47,068 bases of DNA from CAYTCZ01 sp964436315 (lineage in GTDB: Bacteria > Actinomycetota > Thermoleophilia > Gaiellales > Gaiellaceae). Positions within the stretch are counted from its first letter, which is position 1, and the number at the start of each line of letters is the position of its first letter. Location: positions 1 through 47,068 of the forward strand of contig CAYTCZ010000010.1 in assembly GCA_964436315.1 (NCBI GenBank), written 5' to 3'. This document shows, one piece after another, positions 1 through 8,130 of the stretch. Below the pieces are notes generated by a model, which ran no database searches, was not told the DNA's origin, and worked only from the letters and a program-made list of their open reading frames with translations. The translations under genes were made by a program, and so were the position numbers.

Positions 1-44
1 CGCCGCGTCTCAGCCGCCAGCCGGGGGTGCTGCACCTACCGGGA

Positions 45-50
45 TAGGCT
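45..50 (+). promoter_or_regulatory. -10 element of the SDR gene
   Basis: TAGGCT lies 42 bases before the SDR start. Unlike most promoters in this window it leaves room for a leader of about 35 bases, which carries a good Shine-Dalgarno site (GGAGG at 83-87). No -35 match is obvious. Bases 1-92 hold no gene that I can see. Confidence 0.45.
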
Positions 51-92
51 CTAAGGTGGCGGGCGCAGAAAAAGGTTCGACACGGAGGAGCA

Positions 93-812
93 ATGATCCA
101 AGGACTCGAGGGGAAACGGGCTGTCGTGACCGGAGGCGCTTCAGGGATTGGGGCCTCGTGCGTTGAGATCCTCGAAGAATGTGGCGCGACTGCGCACGTT
201 GCCGACATGGCCGGGCAGCCGAGGGTCGACGTCACCGACCGGGCGTCTCTCGATGCGCTCGTCGTCGCCGTTGCGAAGGAGGACGAGGGGCTCGATGTTC
301 TGGTGAACGCAGCAGGAGTTCTAACCGAGAATCGGCCCATTGAAGAGATTCCGGTCGACGACCTCCGCAGAAATCTCGACGTCAACCTCATTGGGACATT
401 CCAGACCTGCCAGGCGTTCGCACCGCTCCTCCAGAAGCGGAGCGGTGCCGTTGTAAACATCGCCTCCCAGGCCGCTCTCGTCTCACTTCCTATGCAGGCC
501 GCCTACACCGCCAGTAAAGGTGGGGTCGCGGCACTCACGCGCTCGCTCGCAATCGACTGGGCCGAGCACGGTGTGCGCGTGAACTGCGTCTGTCCGGGAT
601 TTACGGTGACGCCAATGACCGAGGCGTTCTTCGAGAACGAGACCTTCACGCGGGCTGCCAAGCAGCGCATTCCGCTCGGACGGATCTTTGAGCCGCGGGA
701 GATCGCGTCGGTGATTGTGTTCCTCGCGAGTCCTCATGCGAGCGCCGTCACCGGCGTCGTCATGCCCGTCGACGGTGGTTGGACTGCCGGCGAGCCTGCT
801 CTGCCCTGGTAA
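93..812 (+). CDS. SDR family NAD(P)-dependent oxidoreductase
   Basis: A classical short-chain dehydrogenase/reductase, 239 residues, the usual family length. The nucleotide-binding motif TGGASGIG is at residues 13-20, NAAG at 72-75, and the catalytic Ser125, Tyr138 and Lys142 (YTASK) have the expected spacing. The C-terminal half ends with the usual substrate-loop and VDGG pattern. The acidic residue after the second strand is not clear enough to decide between NADH and NADPH. The ATG at 93 is preceded by GGAGG at good distance, so the start is secure. The stop is only 3 bases from the stop of the convergent selB. The substrate cannot be told from sequence; sugar alcohol, hydroxyacyl or steroid-like substrates are all common in the family. 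Confidence 0.9.
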   Translation: MIQGLEGKRAVVTGGASGIGASCVEILEECGATAHVADMAGQPRVDVTDRASLDALVVAVAKEDEGLDVLVNAAGVLTENRPIEEIPVDDLRRNLDVNLIGTFQTCQAFAPLLQKRSGAVVNIASQAALVSLPMQAAYTASKGGVAALTRSLAIDWAEHGVRVNCVCPGFTVTPMTEAFFENETFTRAAKQRIPLGRIFEPREIASVIVFLASPHASAVTGVVMPVDGGWTAGEPALPW

Positions 813-815
813 GGG

Positions 816-2564
816 CTACGAGCGTTCCTGCGCGCGCCGGCGGAGCACACGCTCATCGCCGACGCGGCGCGTGATCCCGTCGGCATCAAATCGCTCGAGC
901 AGGAGTTGTGCATTGCGGCGCCCAGTTCCAATCAGGTCCCGGAAGCGGGCCAGCGTGATCGAGCCGGCCTGCTCGCACTCGTAGACGAGGAGCTGCTTCG
1001 TTTCGTTGTATGCCGCCGCTGATACTGCGAACCCGTCTCCGAGCCGCACGAGGCGCCCCTCGTCTTCGAGGAACCGTGCGAGCTCCGGATCGTCGACCTT
1101 GAGTGGAGAGAAACCCGACTCGTCCAACTCGGCGAGGAGTTGTGTTGCGGAGTCGGCGCGGTCTCCCAGCTCGGCGCTTGCACCCGGGGCGTAAGCCTTG
1201 GCGCCGCGGCGCTCGAACTCGAGGAGCGACAAAACGGCGGGCGCCCACGCTTTTGCGGGCAGCAGCTCGGCGAGTGGAACGCCTGGGTCAAGCGGATTAC
1301 GAATTGCCCGCTCGTCGAGCGTCGACGAGACCTCACGCTGGAACTCGGCGAGCCGATTCGGGGTCAAGTACCAGCCGTCCGCCTCGGCGGCAGCCTGTAG
1401 GCCGCGGTCGAGCTCGTCGGGCGCAAGCAACGCCCGGCTCTGCAGTTCCGACCGCCGCATCGGCTCGGGCGAAGCGTCGAGGACCGCGAGCACAATCGAC
1501 TCGGAATCATCGCGCTCAAGGAGTGACAGTCGCTCGGCAGACACCCGGCGGGGGGGAGCCGGGTCAAGCACGACGCCGCCGCCAACTGTCGTTCGCGTTC
1601 TCAGGACAACCCGATCGCCGCGTGCCGCAATGGCCGGCGTCGAAAGCCGGAGCTGGGCGAATCCGTCACTCGATCGCACAATGCGGCCGTACAACTCCCT
1701 GGTGCCGTGGTGGACATGAAGCCGCGTCCCGTCGGGGATCTCCTCGAGCTCCTCGAGCCCGATGTCCAGGCGGTAGGACGACGGGAAAGCGCCGGGCTCA
1801 ATGAGGGCTTGACCGCGGCGTAGCTGATCCCGTTCCACGCCGGTAAGCGCAGCGGCGACTCGCTGCCCGGCTTCGGCTCGTTCGACCGGGACATCGTGCA
1901 CCTGGACGCTCCGGACGCGAACCTCACTCCCGCCGGGAGCGACGACGAGCCGGTCGCCCTCACCGATCGAGCCAGCCCAGAGCGTGCCGGTGACGACCGT
2001 TCCGATCCCTCGGAGGCTGAACACACGATCGATGAACAGGCGGGCCGGCCCAGCCGTGGGCCTGGGCGCCACGTCGACCGTCATGTCGGCAAGAGCCGCG
2101 CGAAGCTCGTCTAGGCCTTCGCCGGTCGCCGCGGATGTGCGGACGACCGCGGCTTCCGGGACGAGTTCGTGAGCCTCGTCAACCGCCAGTTCGCGTGTCT
2201 CCTCGTCTACCGCATCGACCTTCGTGATCGCGACGACACCTTCCTCGATGCCAAGGAGACGGATGATCGCGAGATGCTCGCGTGTCTGAGGGCGAGCACC
2301 TTCCGCTGCATCGATGACCAGGAGGTACACGTCGATTCCCGTCGCCCCGGCGACCATGTTGCGGACGAAGCGTTCGTGGCCTGGAACGTCGATCAAGGAC
2401 AGGCGCCGTCCGTCCGGGAGGTCAAGAGGGGCGTAGCCGAGATCGATCGAGATTCCGCGCTCCTGCTCCTCGGGAAGTCGGTCAGTATCTTTGCCGGTCA
2501 GGGCGCGAACCAGCCACGTCTTGCCGTGGTCGATGTGCCCGGCTGTGCCTACAGTGAGCGGCAT
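816..2564 (-). CDS. selB: Selenocysteine-specific elongation factor SelB
   Basis: A 582-residue GTPase that delivers selenocysteyl-tRNA(Sec) to UGA codons followed by a SECIS hairpin. The N-terminus has the SelB-type P-loop GHIDHGKT (residues 9-16), the switch II motif DVPGHERF and the TKVD guanine-recognition motif. EF-Tu-like domains 2 and 3 follow, then a long C-terminal region matching the winged-helix array that binds SECIS RNA. Length is normal for bacterial SelB. It overlaps the end of selA by 16 bases on the same strand, so the two are translationally coupled in one operon. Family assignment is secure. The matching selD and selC (tRNA-Sec) are not in this window. Confidence 0.95.
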   Translation of the reverse strand: MPLTVGTAGHIDHGKTWLVRALTGKDTDRLPEEQERGISIDLGYAPLDLPDGRRLSLIDVPGHERFVRNMVAGATGIDVYLLVIDAAEGARPQTREHLAIIRLLGIEEGVVAITKVDAVDEETRELAVDEAHELVPEAAVVRTSAATGEGLDELRAALADMTVDVAPRPTAGPARLFIDRVFSLRGIGTVVTGTLWAGSIGEGDRLVVAPGGSEVRVRSVQVHDVPVERAEAGQRVAAALTGVERDQLRRGQALIEPGAFPSSYRLDIGLEELEEIPDGTRLHVHHGTRELYGRIVRSSDGFAQLRLSTPAIAARGDRVVLRTRTTVGGGVVLDPAPPRRVSAERLSLLERDDSESIVLAVLDASPEPMRRSELQSRALLAPDELDRGLQAAAEADGWYLTPNRLAEFQREVSSTLDERAIRNPLDPGVPLAELLPAKAWAPAVLSLLEFERRGAKAYAPGASAELGDRADSATQLLAELDESGFSPLKVDDPELARFLEDEGRLVRLGDGFAVSAAAYNETKQLLVYECEQAGSITLARFRDLIGTGRRNAQLLLERFDADGITRRVGDERVLRRRAQERS

Positions 2565-3865
2565 GCCAGCACGGCTTCTCCCGCGAGCTCGACCTCGTCA
2601 GCGGTGAGGGTGCGACAGTCGAGGAGAAGTGAGCCTTCGCGGATGATCCCGACGATCGGCGGATCCGCTGCTCTGAGCGGCGCCGCGAGCTCGACTTCCA
2701 CCGAGCACGCGTAGCTTTCGAGCTCAGCGAGAGGCAACGCTCCGCCGCCAACACGAGCAACGCTCGTTTCGAGCGTGCCGTCGACAATCGCCGCGAGTCG
2801 TTCGGCACGCTTTTTCACCTGGTCACCGGGCTCTTGAATCATTCGGAGCACCGGAACTCTGGAGGCGTCGCGCCGATAGAGGGCGAGAGTCCCCTCGAGG
2901 GCGGCCAGGGTCAGCTTGTCGGCTCGTAGCGCCCGCTGAAGCGGGTGTCGTCGCATCCGTTCAATGAGATCTGCGCGACCGACGGCGATTCCGGCTTGAG
3001 GGCCACCGAGGAGCTTGTCACCCGAAAACGTGACGACGTGGGCGCCCGCTTTGAGGCGCTCCGGAACCGACGGCTCATCCAGCAGGTCAACAAGGACTCC
3101 GGAGCCGAGGTCATCTACAAACACGAGGCCGGATCGCTCGGCAAGCCGAATCAGGTCTTGCGTGGCCGGTTGCTCGGCGAAGCCGACGATGCGGAAGTTG
3201 GACTGGTGAACACGCAGTAGGAGGGCCGAGTTCTCGGTAATCGCACTCTCGTAGTCCGCTATTCGTGTGCGGTTGGTCGTCCCCACCTCGACGAGATGCG
3301 CGCCCGACTGGGCGAGGACATCGGGAATTCGAAAGCCGTCTCCGATTTCGATCAGCTCGCCACGGGAGACCAGCACCTCTCGGTCTTCCGCGAGCGCCGC
3401 GAGGACGAGCATCGTCGCTGCAGCGTTGTTGTTGACCACGAGCGCCGCTTCGGCTCCCGTGAGCTGTCGCAGCGCTTCGGCGACGTGATCTTGGCGTGAG
3501 CCCCGCGCACCGGCAGTAAGGTCGTACTCCAGGTTCGAGTACGAGACGCCAACCTCGACGACCCGTTCAATCGCCTCGTCGGCGAGGGGCGCGCGACCGA
3601 GGTTCGTGTGCACGATGATTCCGGTGGCGTTAAGCACGCGGGAGAGCCGCGGACGGAGTAGGCGCTCGAGTTCGGCTACGGCAAGTTCCGTGAGATCAGC
3701 GGGCTCGGTCCCTGTGGCGCGGATGTTCTGCCGAGCCTGATCGATCGCATTCCGCGCGGCCTGGATGACGAGTTCGCGGCCGTGCTGCTCGGCGAGAGCC
3801 TCGAGCTGTTCTCTCCGCATGAGTTCATCGACCGAGGGCAGAGAGCGAAGAAGGTTGTTCTCCAT
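2549..3865 (-). CDS. selA: L-seryl-tRNA(Sec) selenium transferase SelA
   Basis: A pyridoxal-phosphate enzyme that turns Ser-tRNA(Sec) into Sec-tRNA(Sec) with selenophosphate. The 438-residue form from the ATG at 3865 aligns with E. coli SelA from its first residues. It keeps the family block NATGIIVHTNLGRAPL (from residue 79), VNNNAAA (144-150), and the PLP lysine K284 in SGDKLLGGPQAG. The open frame continues 33 codons upstream, but that part looks non-coding. The chosen ATG has a -10 hexamer TATCTT 8 bases before it (leaderless arrangement), while the purine-rich stretch further upstream is too far away for a ribosome site. First gene of the selA-selB operon, divergent from the U32-like gene. 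Confidence 0.95.
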   Translation of the reverse strand: MENNLLRSLPSVDELMRREQLEALAEQHGRELVIQAARNAIDQARQNIRATGTEPADLTELAVAELERLLRPRLSRVLNATGIIVHTNLGRAPLADEAIERVVEVGVSYSNLEYDLTAGARGSRQDHVAEALRQLTGAEAALVVNNNAAATMLVLAALAEDREVLVSRGELIEIGDGFRIPDVLAQSGAHLVEVGTTNRTRIADYESAITENSALLLRVHQSNFRIVGFAEQPATQDLIRLAERSGLVFVDDLGSGVLVDLLDEPSVPERLKAGAHVVTFSGDKLLGGPQAGIAVGRADLIERMRRHPLQRALRADKLTLAALEGTLALYRRDASRVPVLRMIQEPGDQVKKRAERLAAIVDGTLETSVARVGGGALPLAELESYACSVEVELAAPLRAADPPIVGIIREGSLLLDCRTLTADEVELAGEAVLACRSL

Positions 3866-3873
3866 TGCTTCAA

Positions 3874-3879
3874 AAGATA
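3874..3879 (-). promoter_or_regulatory. -10 element of selAB (leaderless)
   Basis: Reads TATCTT on the minus strand, followed by 8 bases and the selA ATG. This fits a transcript that starts at or next to the start codon. Confidence 0.5.
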
Positions 3880-4064
3880 CTCCCCCGCCTCTGCTCGGCT
3901 GAAATTCGCGCTGGACGACCGTCGCGTCGACCGGGCGCGGGGACCGCCGCTTGCCTCCCTCCAATTTCAGCTTATCGAGGAGAAACGCGCGCGTGGCCCA
4001 CAGGAGTGAACGAAAACTGGGTCATCCTGTCACCGGAATGCTGTACGGCTCGAACCCGGCCCGT

Positions 4065-4070
4065 TAGAGT
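4065..4070 (+). promoter_or_regulatory. -10 element of the U32-like gene
   Basis: TAGAGT is followed by 7 bases and an in-frame GTG at 4078, as for a leaderless start. A second in-frame GTG at 4126 has a purine-rich ribosome site. Transcription from about 4078 with a 48-base leader would serve the second start equally well. Confidence 0.45.
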
Positions 4071-4125
4071 CGGCGCCGTGAGGCGGGCTGATACCGGCCC
4101 GCGGCTCGAGCAGAGGGAGAGGGAC

Positions 4126-5079
4126 GTGGAAGAAACACGGAGATTCCTTGAGTCCATCGAGCTTCCGGGCGCCGACCTGAACGAGTTGCCCGACTCCGAC
4201 AAGCGGTTTCCCGACGGCGCTCAGTACAGGGTCGAGATCCCGAGTACCGAGGGCCCTGAGTGCTTCGCCGCGATCCTCGACGAGTGCGAGCGACTCGACG
4301 TCCGGGTCCATCGGGTCTCGCAGGGGAGCGGGGTTTTCCTCCACACCGACGAAGAGCTCGATGAGTTCGCAGTCCGTGCAGTCGACGCCGTCGTCGAGGT
4401 GAGTCTCTTCGCACGACCGAACGCAGGCTGGGATGCGTCCGCGATGGCTCGATCGCCGGCTGGAGGCCTCCTGGCGCCGGTCGCACGGGGCCAGGAGCAA
4501 CTCGTTCAGGTTCTCGAAGACGCGCGCCGGGCCGCCGATCACGGCTTTCGAAGCGTTCTGATCGCCGACATTGGAGCGCTCTACGCGTTCACGTCGATGC
4601 GTCGTTCTGGCGAGCTTCCCGAGGAGATGCAGGCGAAGATCTCGGTGATGCTCCCCGCAGCGAACGCGGCCACAGCGCGCGTGCTCGAGGAACTCGGGGC
4701 GGACACGCTCAACCTTCCGACCGATCTCTCGTTGGCGCAGATTGCCGCAATTCGGCAGGCCGTTGATCTGCCGCTCGATGTCTACGTCGAGGCTCCTGAC
4801 AACGTCGGCGGTTTCGTCCGGCTGTATGAGATTCCGGAGCTGGTGCGGATCGCGGCCCCCATCTACCTCAAATTCGGACTTCGAAATGCGCCGGACGTGT
4901 ATCCGGCAGGTAGTCACCTTCTGTCCACGACTGTGGCGCTGAGCCGCGAACGGGTTCGACGTGCGCGGCTCGGGCTCGACCTCCTGCATCGCTACACGCC
5001 TGAGGCCGAAACGTCAGAGCTCGGTGCAACCGGCCTTGCCGTCCCCGTCGTGGGCGCGACCGCACTTCATTCCACCTGA
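4126..5079 (+). CDS. U32-peptidase-like TIM-barrel protein
   Basis: A 317-residue soluble protein. The middle and C-terminal parts read as alternating strands and helices of a TIM barrel (VLIADIGAL, ISVMLPAAN, TLNLPTDLSL, LDVYVEAPD, YLKFGLRNAPD). I associate these with the actinobacterial branch of the U32 family; the link is recalled, not computed. The classical U32 metal or catalytic motifs are not visible, so protease activity should not be assumed. I chose the GTG at 4126 because AGGGAGAGGG sits just before it and the family-like block KRFPDGAQYR then falls about 25 residues in. GTG 4078 is the alternative. Divergent from selA; convergent with moaDE. No role in selenium metabolism can be claimed. 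Confidence 0.6.
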   Translation: MEETRRFLESIELPGADLNELPDSDKRFPDGAQYRVEIPSTEGPECFAAILDECERLDVRVHRVSQGSGVFLHTDEELDEFAVRAVDAVVEVSLFARPNAGWDASAMARSPAGGLLAPVARGQEQLVQVLEDARRAADHGFRSVLIADIGALYAFTSMRRSGELPEEMQAKISVMLPAANAATARVLEELGADTLNLPTDLSLAQIAAIRQAVDLPLDVYVEAPDNVGGFVRLYEIPELVRIAAPIYLKFGLRNAPDVYPAGSHLLSTTVALSRERVRRARLGLDLLHRYTPEAETSELGATGLAVPVVGATALHST

Positions 5080-5120
5080 TTCTTGGTACGACCAGGCAGC
5101 GGAGGGCTGAGCGGGAGGCC

Positions 5121-5759
5121 TTACGAGCCGCGGCCGATCCACTCCTCACCGCCGATGTAGACCTCTTTCTTCCAGAGCGGAACGGTCTGCTTGAGCGTGT
5201 CAATAGCGTCTTTCACGGCCGCGATCGCGTGGGCACGGTGCGGCGCTGAGACGGCAATAGCAACCGAGATCTCGCCGATCCCAACGCGCCCAACCCGATG
5301 GGTCATCGCCACCTCTGTTAGGTCGTACCGGTCTTTGAGCTCGTTCGCGATGTTCTCCATCTCTGTTTCGGCCATACCCGCGTAGGCCTCGTAGTCGAGG
5401 TGCAGTACCTCGCGGCCTCGGGAATGTTCGCGTGTCGTGCCGAGAAAGGTTGCAACAGCGCCCGCTCCAGGGTCGGAGACCTCGGCTATGACTGCGGCTA
5501 CGTCGATCGGATCCTCGGTCAAGCGAAATCCCCCGCCCGAGACCGGTGGAATCAGCGCGATCTCGTCACCCTCGGACAGCACGTGATCCGATTCGACATA
5601 GGAGCGGTTGACTGCATACAGAATCCCCTCGGGCTCTGCGCCAAGCTGAAGAGCCGGCCAGACGTCTCCCACGCTCGCGCCGTCCTGTAGCTCGAGCGTC
5701 CGCTCGGCAGTCCCTGCCCGTTCCCGGAGTCCTGCGAAGAGCTTCACAACAACCTGCAC
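5121..5759 (-). CDS. Molybdopterin synthase MoaD-MoaE fusion
   Basis: Both halves of molybdopterin synthase in one 212-residue chain. Residues 1-77 are the ubiquitin-like MoaD sulfur carrier, ending in the PPVSGGG segment that holds the Gly-Gly tail. Residues from about 78 are MoaE, with FLGTTREHS, YEAYAGMAETEM, HRVGRVGIGE, the SAPHR motif and the active-site lysine region VPLWKKEVY. In separate systems the MoaD C-terminal Gly-Gly must be free to be thiocarboxylated. In the mycobacterial MoaX fusion the chain is cleaved at that point, so similar processing is likely here (inference). Starts with GTG, 6 bases after TACGCT. Molybdopterin would serve Mo enzymes such as a selenocysteine formate dehydrogenase, consistent with selAB nearby. 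Confidence 0.93.
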   Translation of the reverse strand: MQVVVKLFAGLRERAGTAERTLELQDGASVGDVWPALQLGAEPEGILYAVNRSYVESDHVLSEGDEIALIPPVSGGGFRLTEDPIDVAAVIAEVSDPGAGAVATFLGTTREHSRGREVLHLDYEAYAGMAETEMENIANELKDRYDLTEVAMTHRVGRVGIGEISVAIAVSAPHRAHAIAAVKDAIDTLKQTVPLWKKEVYIGGEEWIGRGS

Positions 5760-5765
5760 TCGACT

Positions 5766-5775
5766 AGCGTAGATT
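5766..5775. promoter_or_regulatory. Bidirectional promoter shared by moaDE and the mutase gene
   Basis: The minus-strand -10 TACGCT (5771-5766) and the plus-strand -10 TAGATT (5770-5775) use the same TA base step at 5770-5771. They lie 6 and 7 bases from the GTG at 5759 and the ATG at 5783. Only 23 bases separate the two start codons, so both transcripts should be leaderless. Confidence 0.55.
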
Positions 5776-5782
5776 GAGATCG

Positions 5783-7372
5783 ATGTCCGAGGAAGAAGCA
5801 GGTCGAGAAACCGACTCCGGCATCCCGATCAAGCCTGTTTACGGCTCAGAAGATGTTGCAGGGCTCGACGGAGGGATCCCGGGCGAATTCCCCTTTACAC
5901 GAGGCCCGTACAGGAACATGTATCGGGGCAAGCCGTGGACGATTCGTCAGTACGCGGGTTTCGCGTCGGCTGAGGAGACCAACGAGCGATTCCGCTATCT
6001 CCTCGAGCGGGGCCAAACGGGTTTGTCGGTCGCTTTCGACCTCCCGACTCAGCTCGGCTACGACTCCGACGATCCCCGCGCCGTGGGAGAGGTCGGCCGC
6101 ACCGGAGTCGCGATCGACTCGTTGGCCGACATGGAACTTCTCCTCGACGACATACCCCTCGGCGAGGTCTCAACGTCGATGACGATCAACGCTCCTGCTT
6201 CCCTTTTGCTCCTGCTCTACGAGTTGGTCGCAGAGGGGCAGGGTGTGGCGCCCGAGCAGCTTCGAGGCACCGTGCAGAACGACATCCTCAAGGAGTACGC
6301 CGCCCGGGGGAACTACATCTTCCCGCCGAGGCCGTCGATGCGAATAACGACCGATCTGTTCGCCTACTGCCGAGAGCGTTTACCGCGCTGGAACACGATT
6401 TCGATCTCCGGGTACCACATCAGAGAGGCGGGCGCCACAGCGGTGCAAGAGCTCGCCTTCACGCTCGCGAATGGCATCGCCTACTGCCAGGCCGCCATCG
6501 AAGCCGGGCTCTCGCCGGATCAGTTCGGTGAGCGCCTCTCGTTCTTCTTCAACGCTCACAACGACTTCTTCCAGGAAGTCGCGAAGTTTCGGGCCGCTCG
6601 CAGCCTTTGGGCTCACATCATGCGCGATCGGTTTGGCGCGACGAACGAGAAGGCGCTCGCGCTCCGCTTCCACGCTCAAACAGGCGGCTCGACGCTAACG
6701 GCACAGCAGCCCGAGAACAACGTCGTCCGAGTCGCGATTCAGGCGTTCTCCGCGGCCTGCGGCGGCGCGCAGTCCATTCACACGAACGCCTTTGACGAGG
6801 CGCTCGCGCTCCCGACTGAAAGCTCCGCGCGCATCGCGCTTCGCACCCAGCAGATCCTGGCGCACGAGGCAGGAGCGACCGACACCGCCGATCCGCTCGG
6901 CGGGTCGTTCTACATCGAATCCCTTACCAACGAGCTCGAGCAGCGAGCCCAGGCGATCATTCACGAGATCGACGACCTCGGGGGAGCGGTTTCCGCAATC
7001 GAGGGCGGCTACGTCCAGCGCGAGATCGAGCAGTCGGCGTATCGCTATCAGCGACGAGTCGACCTGAGGGAAGAGATCATTGTTGGCGTGAACGAGTTCG
7101 CGGAAACGTCAGAGGACGGCGCCGGGGTCGAGCTCCATCAAGTCGATCCCGAGGCGGAGGTCCGGCAGGTCGCGCGGACAAAGCGGCTCAGGGCGGAGCG
7201 CGATGAGGAGGCCGCAGCCGCGGCCCTCGGCGGTGTCCGTGAAACCGCTCGAGGGACGGAGAATCTAGTGCCCGCAATGAGGTCGGCGCTCGCTGCCTAC
7301 TGCACGATCGGTGAGATCTGCACCGTGCTCCGCGAGGAGTTCGGGATGTATGACTCTCAGACGAACCCTTGA
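5783..7372 (+). CDS. Methylmalonyl-CoA mutase large (catalytic) subunit
   Basis: The TIM-barrel half of a B12-dependent acyl-CoA mutase, 529 residues: methylmalonyl-CoA to and from succinyl-CoA. The substrate-binding block near residue 60 reads WTIRQYAGF with Tyr (isobutyryl-CoA mutases usually have Phe). QNDILKEY and PSMRI, SISGYHIREAG, FFNAHNDFFQE and QTGGSTLTAQQPENN all match the mutase family. The chain stops at the end of the catalytic domain. The roughly 130-residue cobalamin-binding domain with DxHxxG is absent, so a separate small subunit must exist elsewhere. ATG 5783 is preferred over TTG 5774 because of the -10 spacing. The stop overlaps the start of the GNAT gene (TTGA). It works with the carboxylase subunits at 8.2 and 14.0 kb. 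Confidence 0.9.
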   Translation: MSEEEAGRETDSGIPIKPVYGSEDVAGLDGGIPGEFPFTRGPYRNMYRGKPWTIRQYAGFASAEETNERFRYLLERGQTGLSVAFDLPTQLGYDSDDPRAVGEVGRTGVAIDSLADMELLLDDIPLGEVSTSMTINAPASLLLLLYELVAEGQGVAPEQLRGTVQNDILKEYAARGNYIFPPRPSMRITTDLFAYCRERLPRWNTISISGYHIREAGATAVQELAFTLANGIAYCQAAIEAGLSPDQFGERLSFFFNAHNDFFQEVAKFRAARSLWAHIMRDRFGATNEKALALRFHAQTGGSTLTAQQPENNVVRVAIQAFSAACGGAQSIHTNAFDEALALPTESSARIALRTQQILAHEAGATDTADPLGGSFYIESLTNELEQRAQAIIHEIDDLGGAVSAIEGGYVQREIEQSAYRYQRRVDLREEIIVGVNEFAETSEDGAGVELHQVDPEAEVRQVARTKRLRAERDEEAAAAALGGVRETARGTENLVPAMRSALAAYCTIGEICTVLREEFGMYDSQTNP

Positions 7373-8127
7373 CTCCTCTGAAGTTCGCACGGCTGCGTAC
7401 TCCTGAGCGACTTCGCTTCGGCGATATCGTGCTTCGAGTTCCGCGCGACTCGGATCTCGCCGCCATTGTCGCTGCCTGTCAGGAGTCGGAGATTCCACCA
7501 TGGACGACCGTGCCGGTGCCGTACACCAACGCGGACGGGCGTGAGTTCCTGCGTGCGTGCCGGCGGGTCTGGCGAGACCAGGGCCATCTTCGCCGTCACT
7601 AATGCGGAGGACGACGAATCGATCGGAACGGTTGGAGCACGCCCACTCGAAGACCAGGGAGGCGAGGTTGGGTACTGGGTCAACCGCAACGCGCGCGGCC
7701 GCGGCGTCGCATCCGCGGCGCTCTGCGCTCNNNNNNNNNNNNNNNNNNNNNNNNNNNNNNNNNNNNNNNNNNNNNNNNNNNNNNNNNNNNNNNNNNNNNN
7801 NNNNNNNNNNNNNNNNNNNNNNNNNNNNNNTGGGTCAACCGCAACGCGCGCGGCCGCGGCGTCGCATCCGCGGCGCTCTGCGCTCTTTCCGAGTGGTGCT
7901 TCCTCGAAGCCGGTCTCAAGCGGCTCCAGCTTCTCGCGGAGCCGGCCACTGTGGCGTCGATGCGGGTGGCCGAGAAGGCAGGCTATCGACGCGAAGGTCT
8001 TCTGTGCTCCTACTTCCCGCATAAGGGGACGAGGCGCGACGTTTACGTGTACTCGCTCCTGCCGACGATGTCGATCGCTGGTGACCGGGAGGCCCCCGAG
8101 CCCGCCTCCCACGGTGATCGTAGGTGA
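7369..8127 (+). CDS. GNAT N-acetyltransferase, broken by one frameshift and an assembly gap
   Basis: An acetyltransferase of the RimJ/RimL-like GNAT type. The N-terminal part (from TTG 7369, overlapping the mutase stop) runs in frame 1 to about 7580. The reading then continues in frame 2 with AIFAVTNAED, the acceptor loop GYWVNRNARGRGVA, and after the gap WCFLEAGLKRLQLLAEP, MRVAEKAGYRREG and the end. The 55 bases before the 100 N recur exactly after them, so the contigs overlap and no sequence is missing. Removing the 155 surplus bases and one base near GGG 7581-7583 gives 603 bases, exactly 200 codons plus a stop. I therefore think the gene is intact in the organism. Its acceptor substrate is unknown. 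Confidence 0.7.
7676..7885. other. Assembly gap flanked by an exact 55-base duplication
   Basis: 7676-7730 and 7831-7885 are identical and lie on either side of exactly 100 N (7731-7830). This is the mark of two overlapping contig ends joined by a scaffolder with a fixed-size gap. It is not a biological repeat. Confidence 0.95.
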
Positions 8128-8130
8128 GAA

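Noticed and set aside
1103..1804. Long plus-strand reading frame opposite selB (233 codons)
   Set aside because: It is Arg/Ala/Pro-rich shadow sequence of the GC-rich selB gene, with no domain and no ribosome site.
3866..4125. Possible tRNA-Sec gene beside selA
   Set aside because: The string CTTCAAA at 3869-3875 recalls the Sec anticodon loop, and GGTTCGA occurs on the minus strand, but no 8-bp acceptor stem, long variable arm or T stem pairs around them.
4030..4989. Minus-strand frame of 319 codons opposite the U32-like gene
   Set aside because: The protein composition is that of an antisense frame, and the plus strand has the coherent TIM-barrel pattern.
7731..7830. Tandem repeat or insertion around the first N run
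   Set aside because: The exact 55-base duplication and the round number of N are explained by overlapping contig ends.
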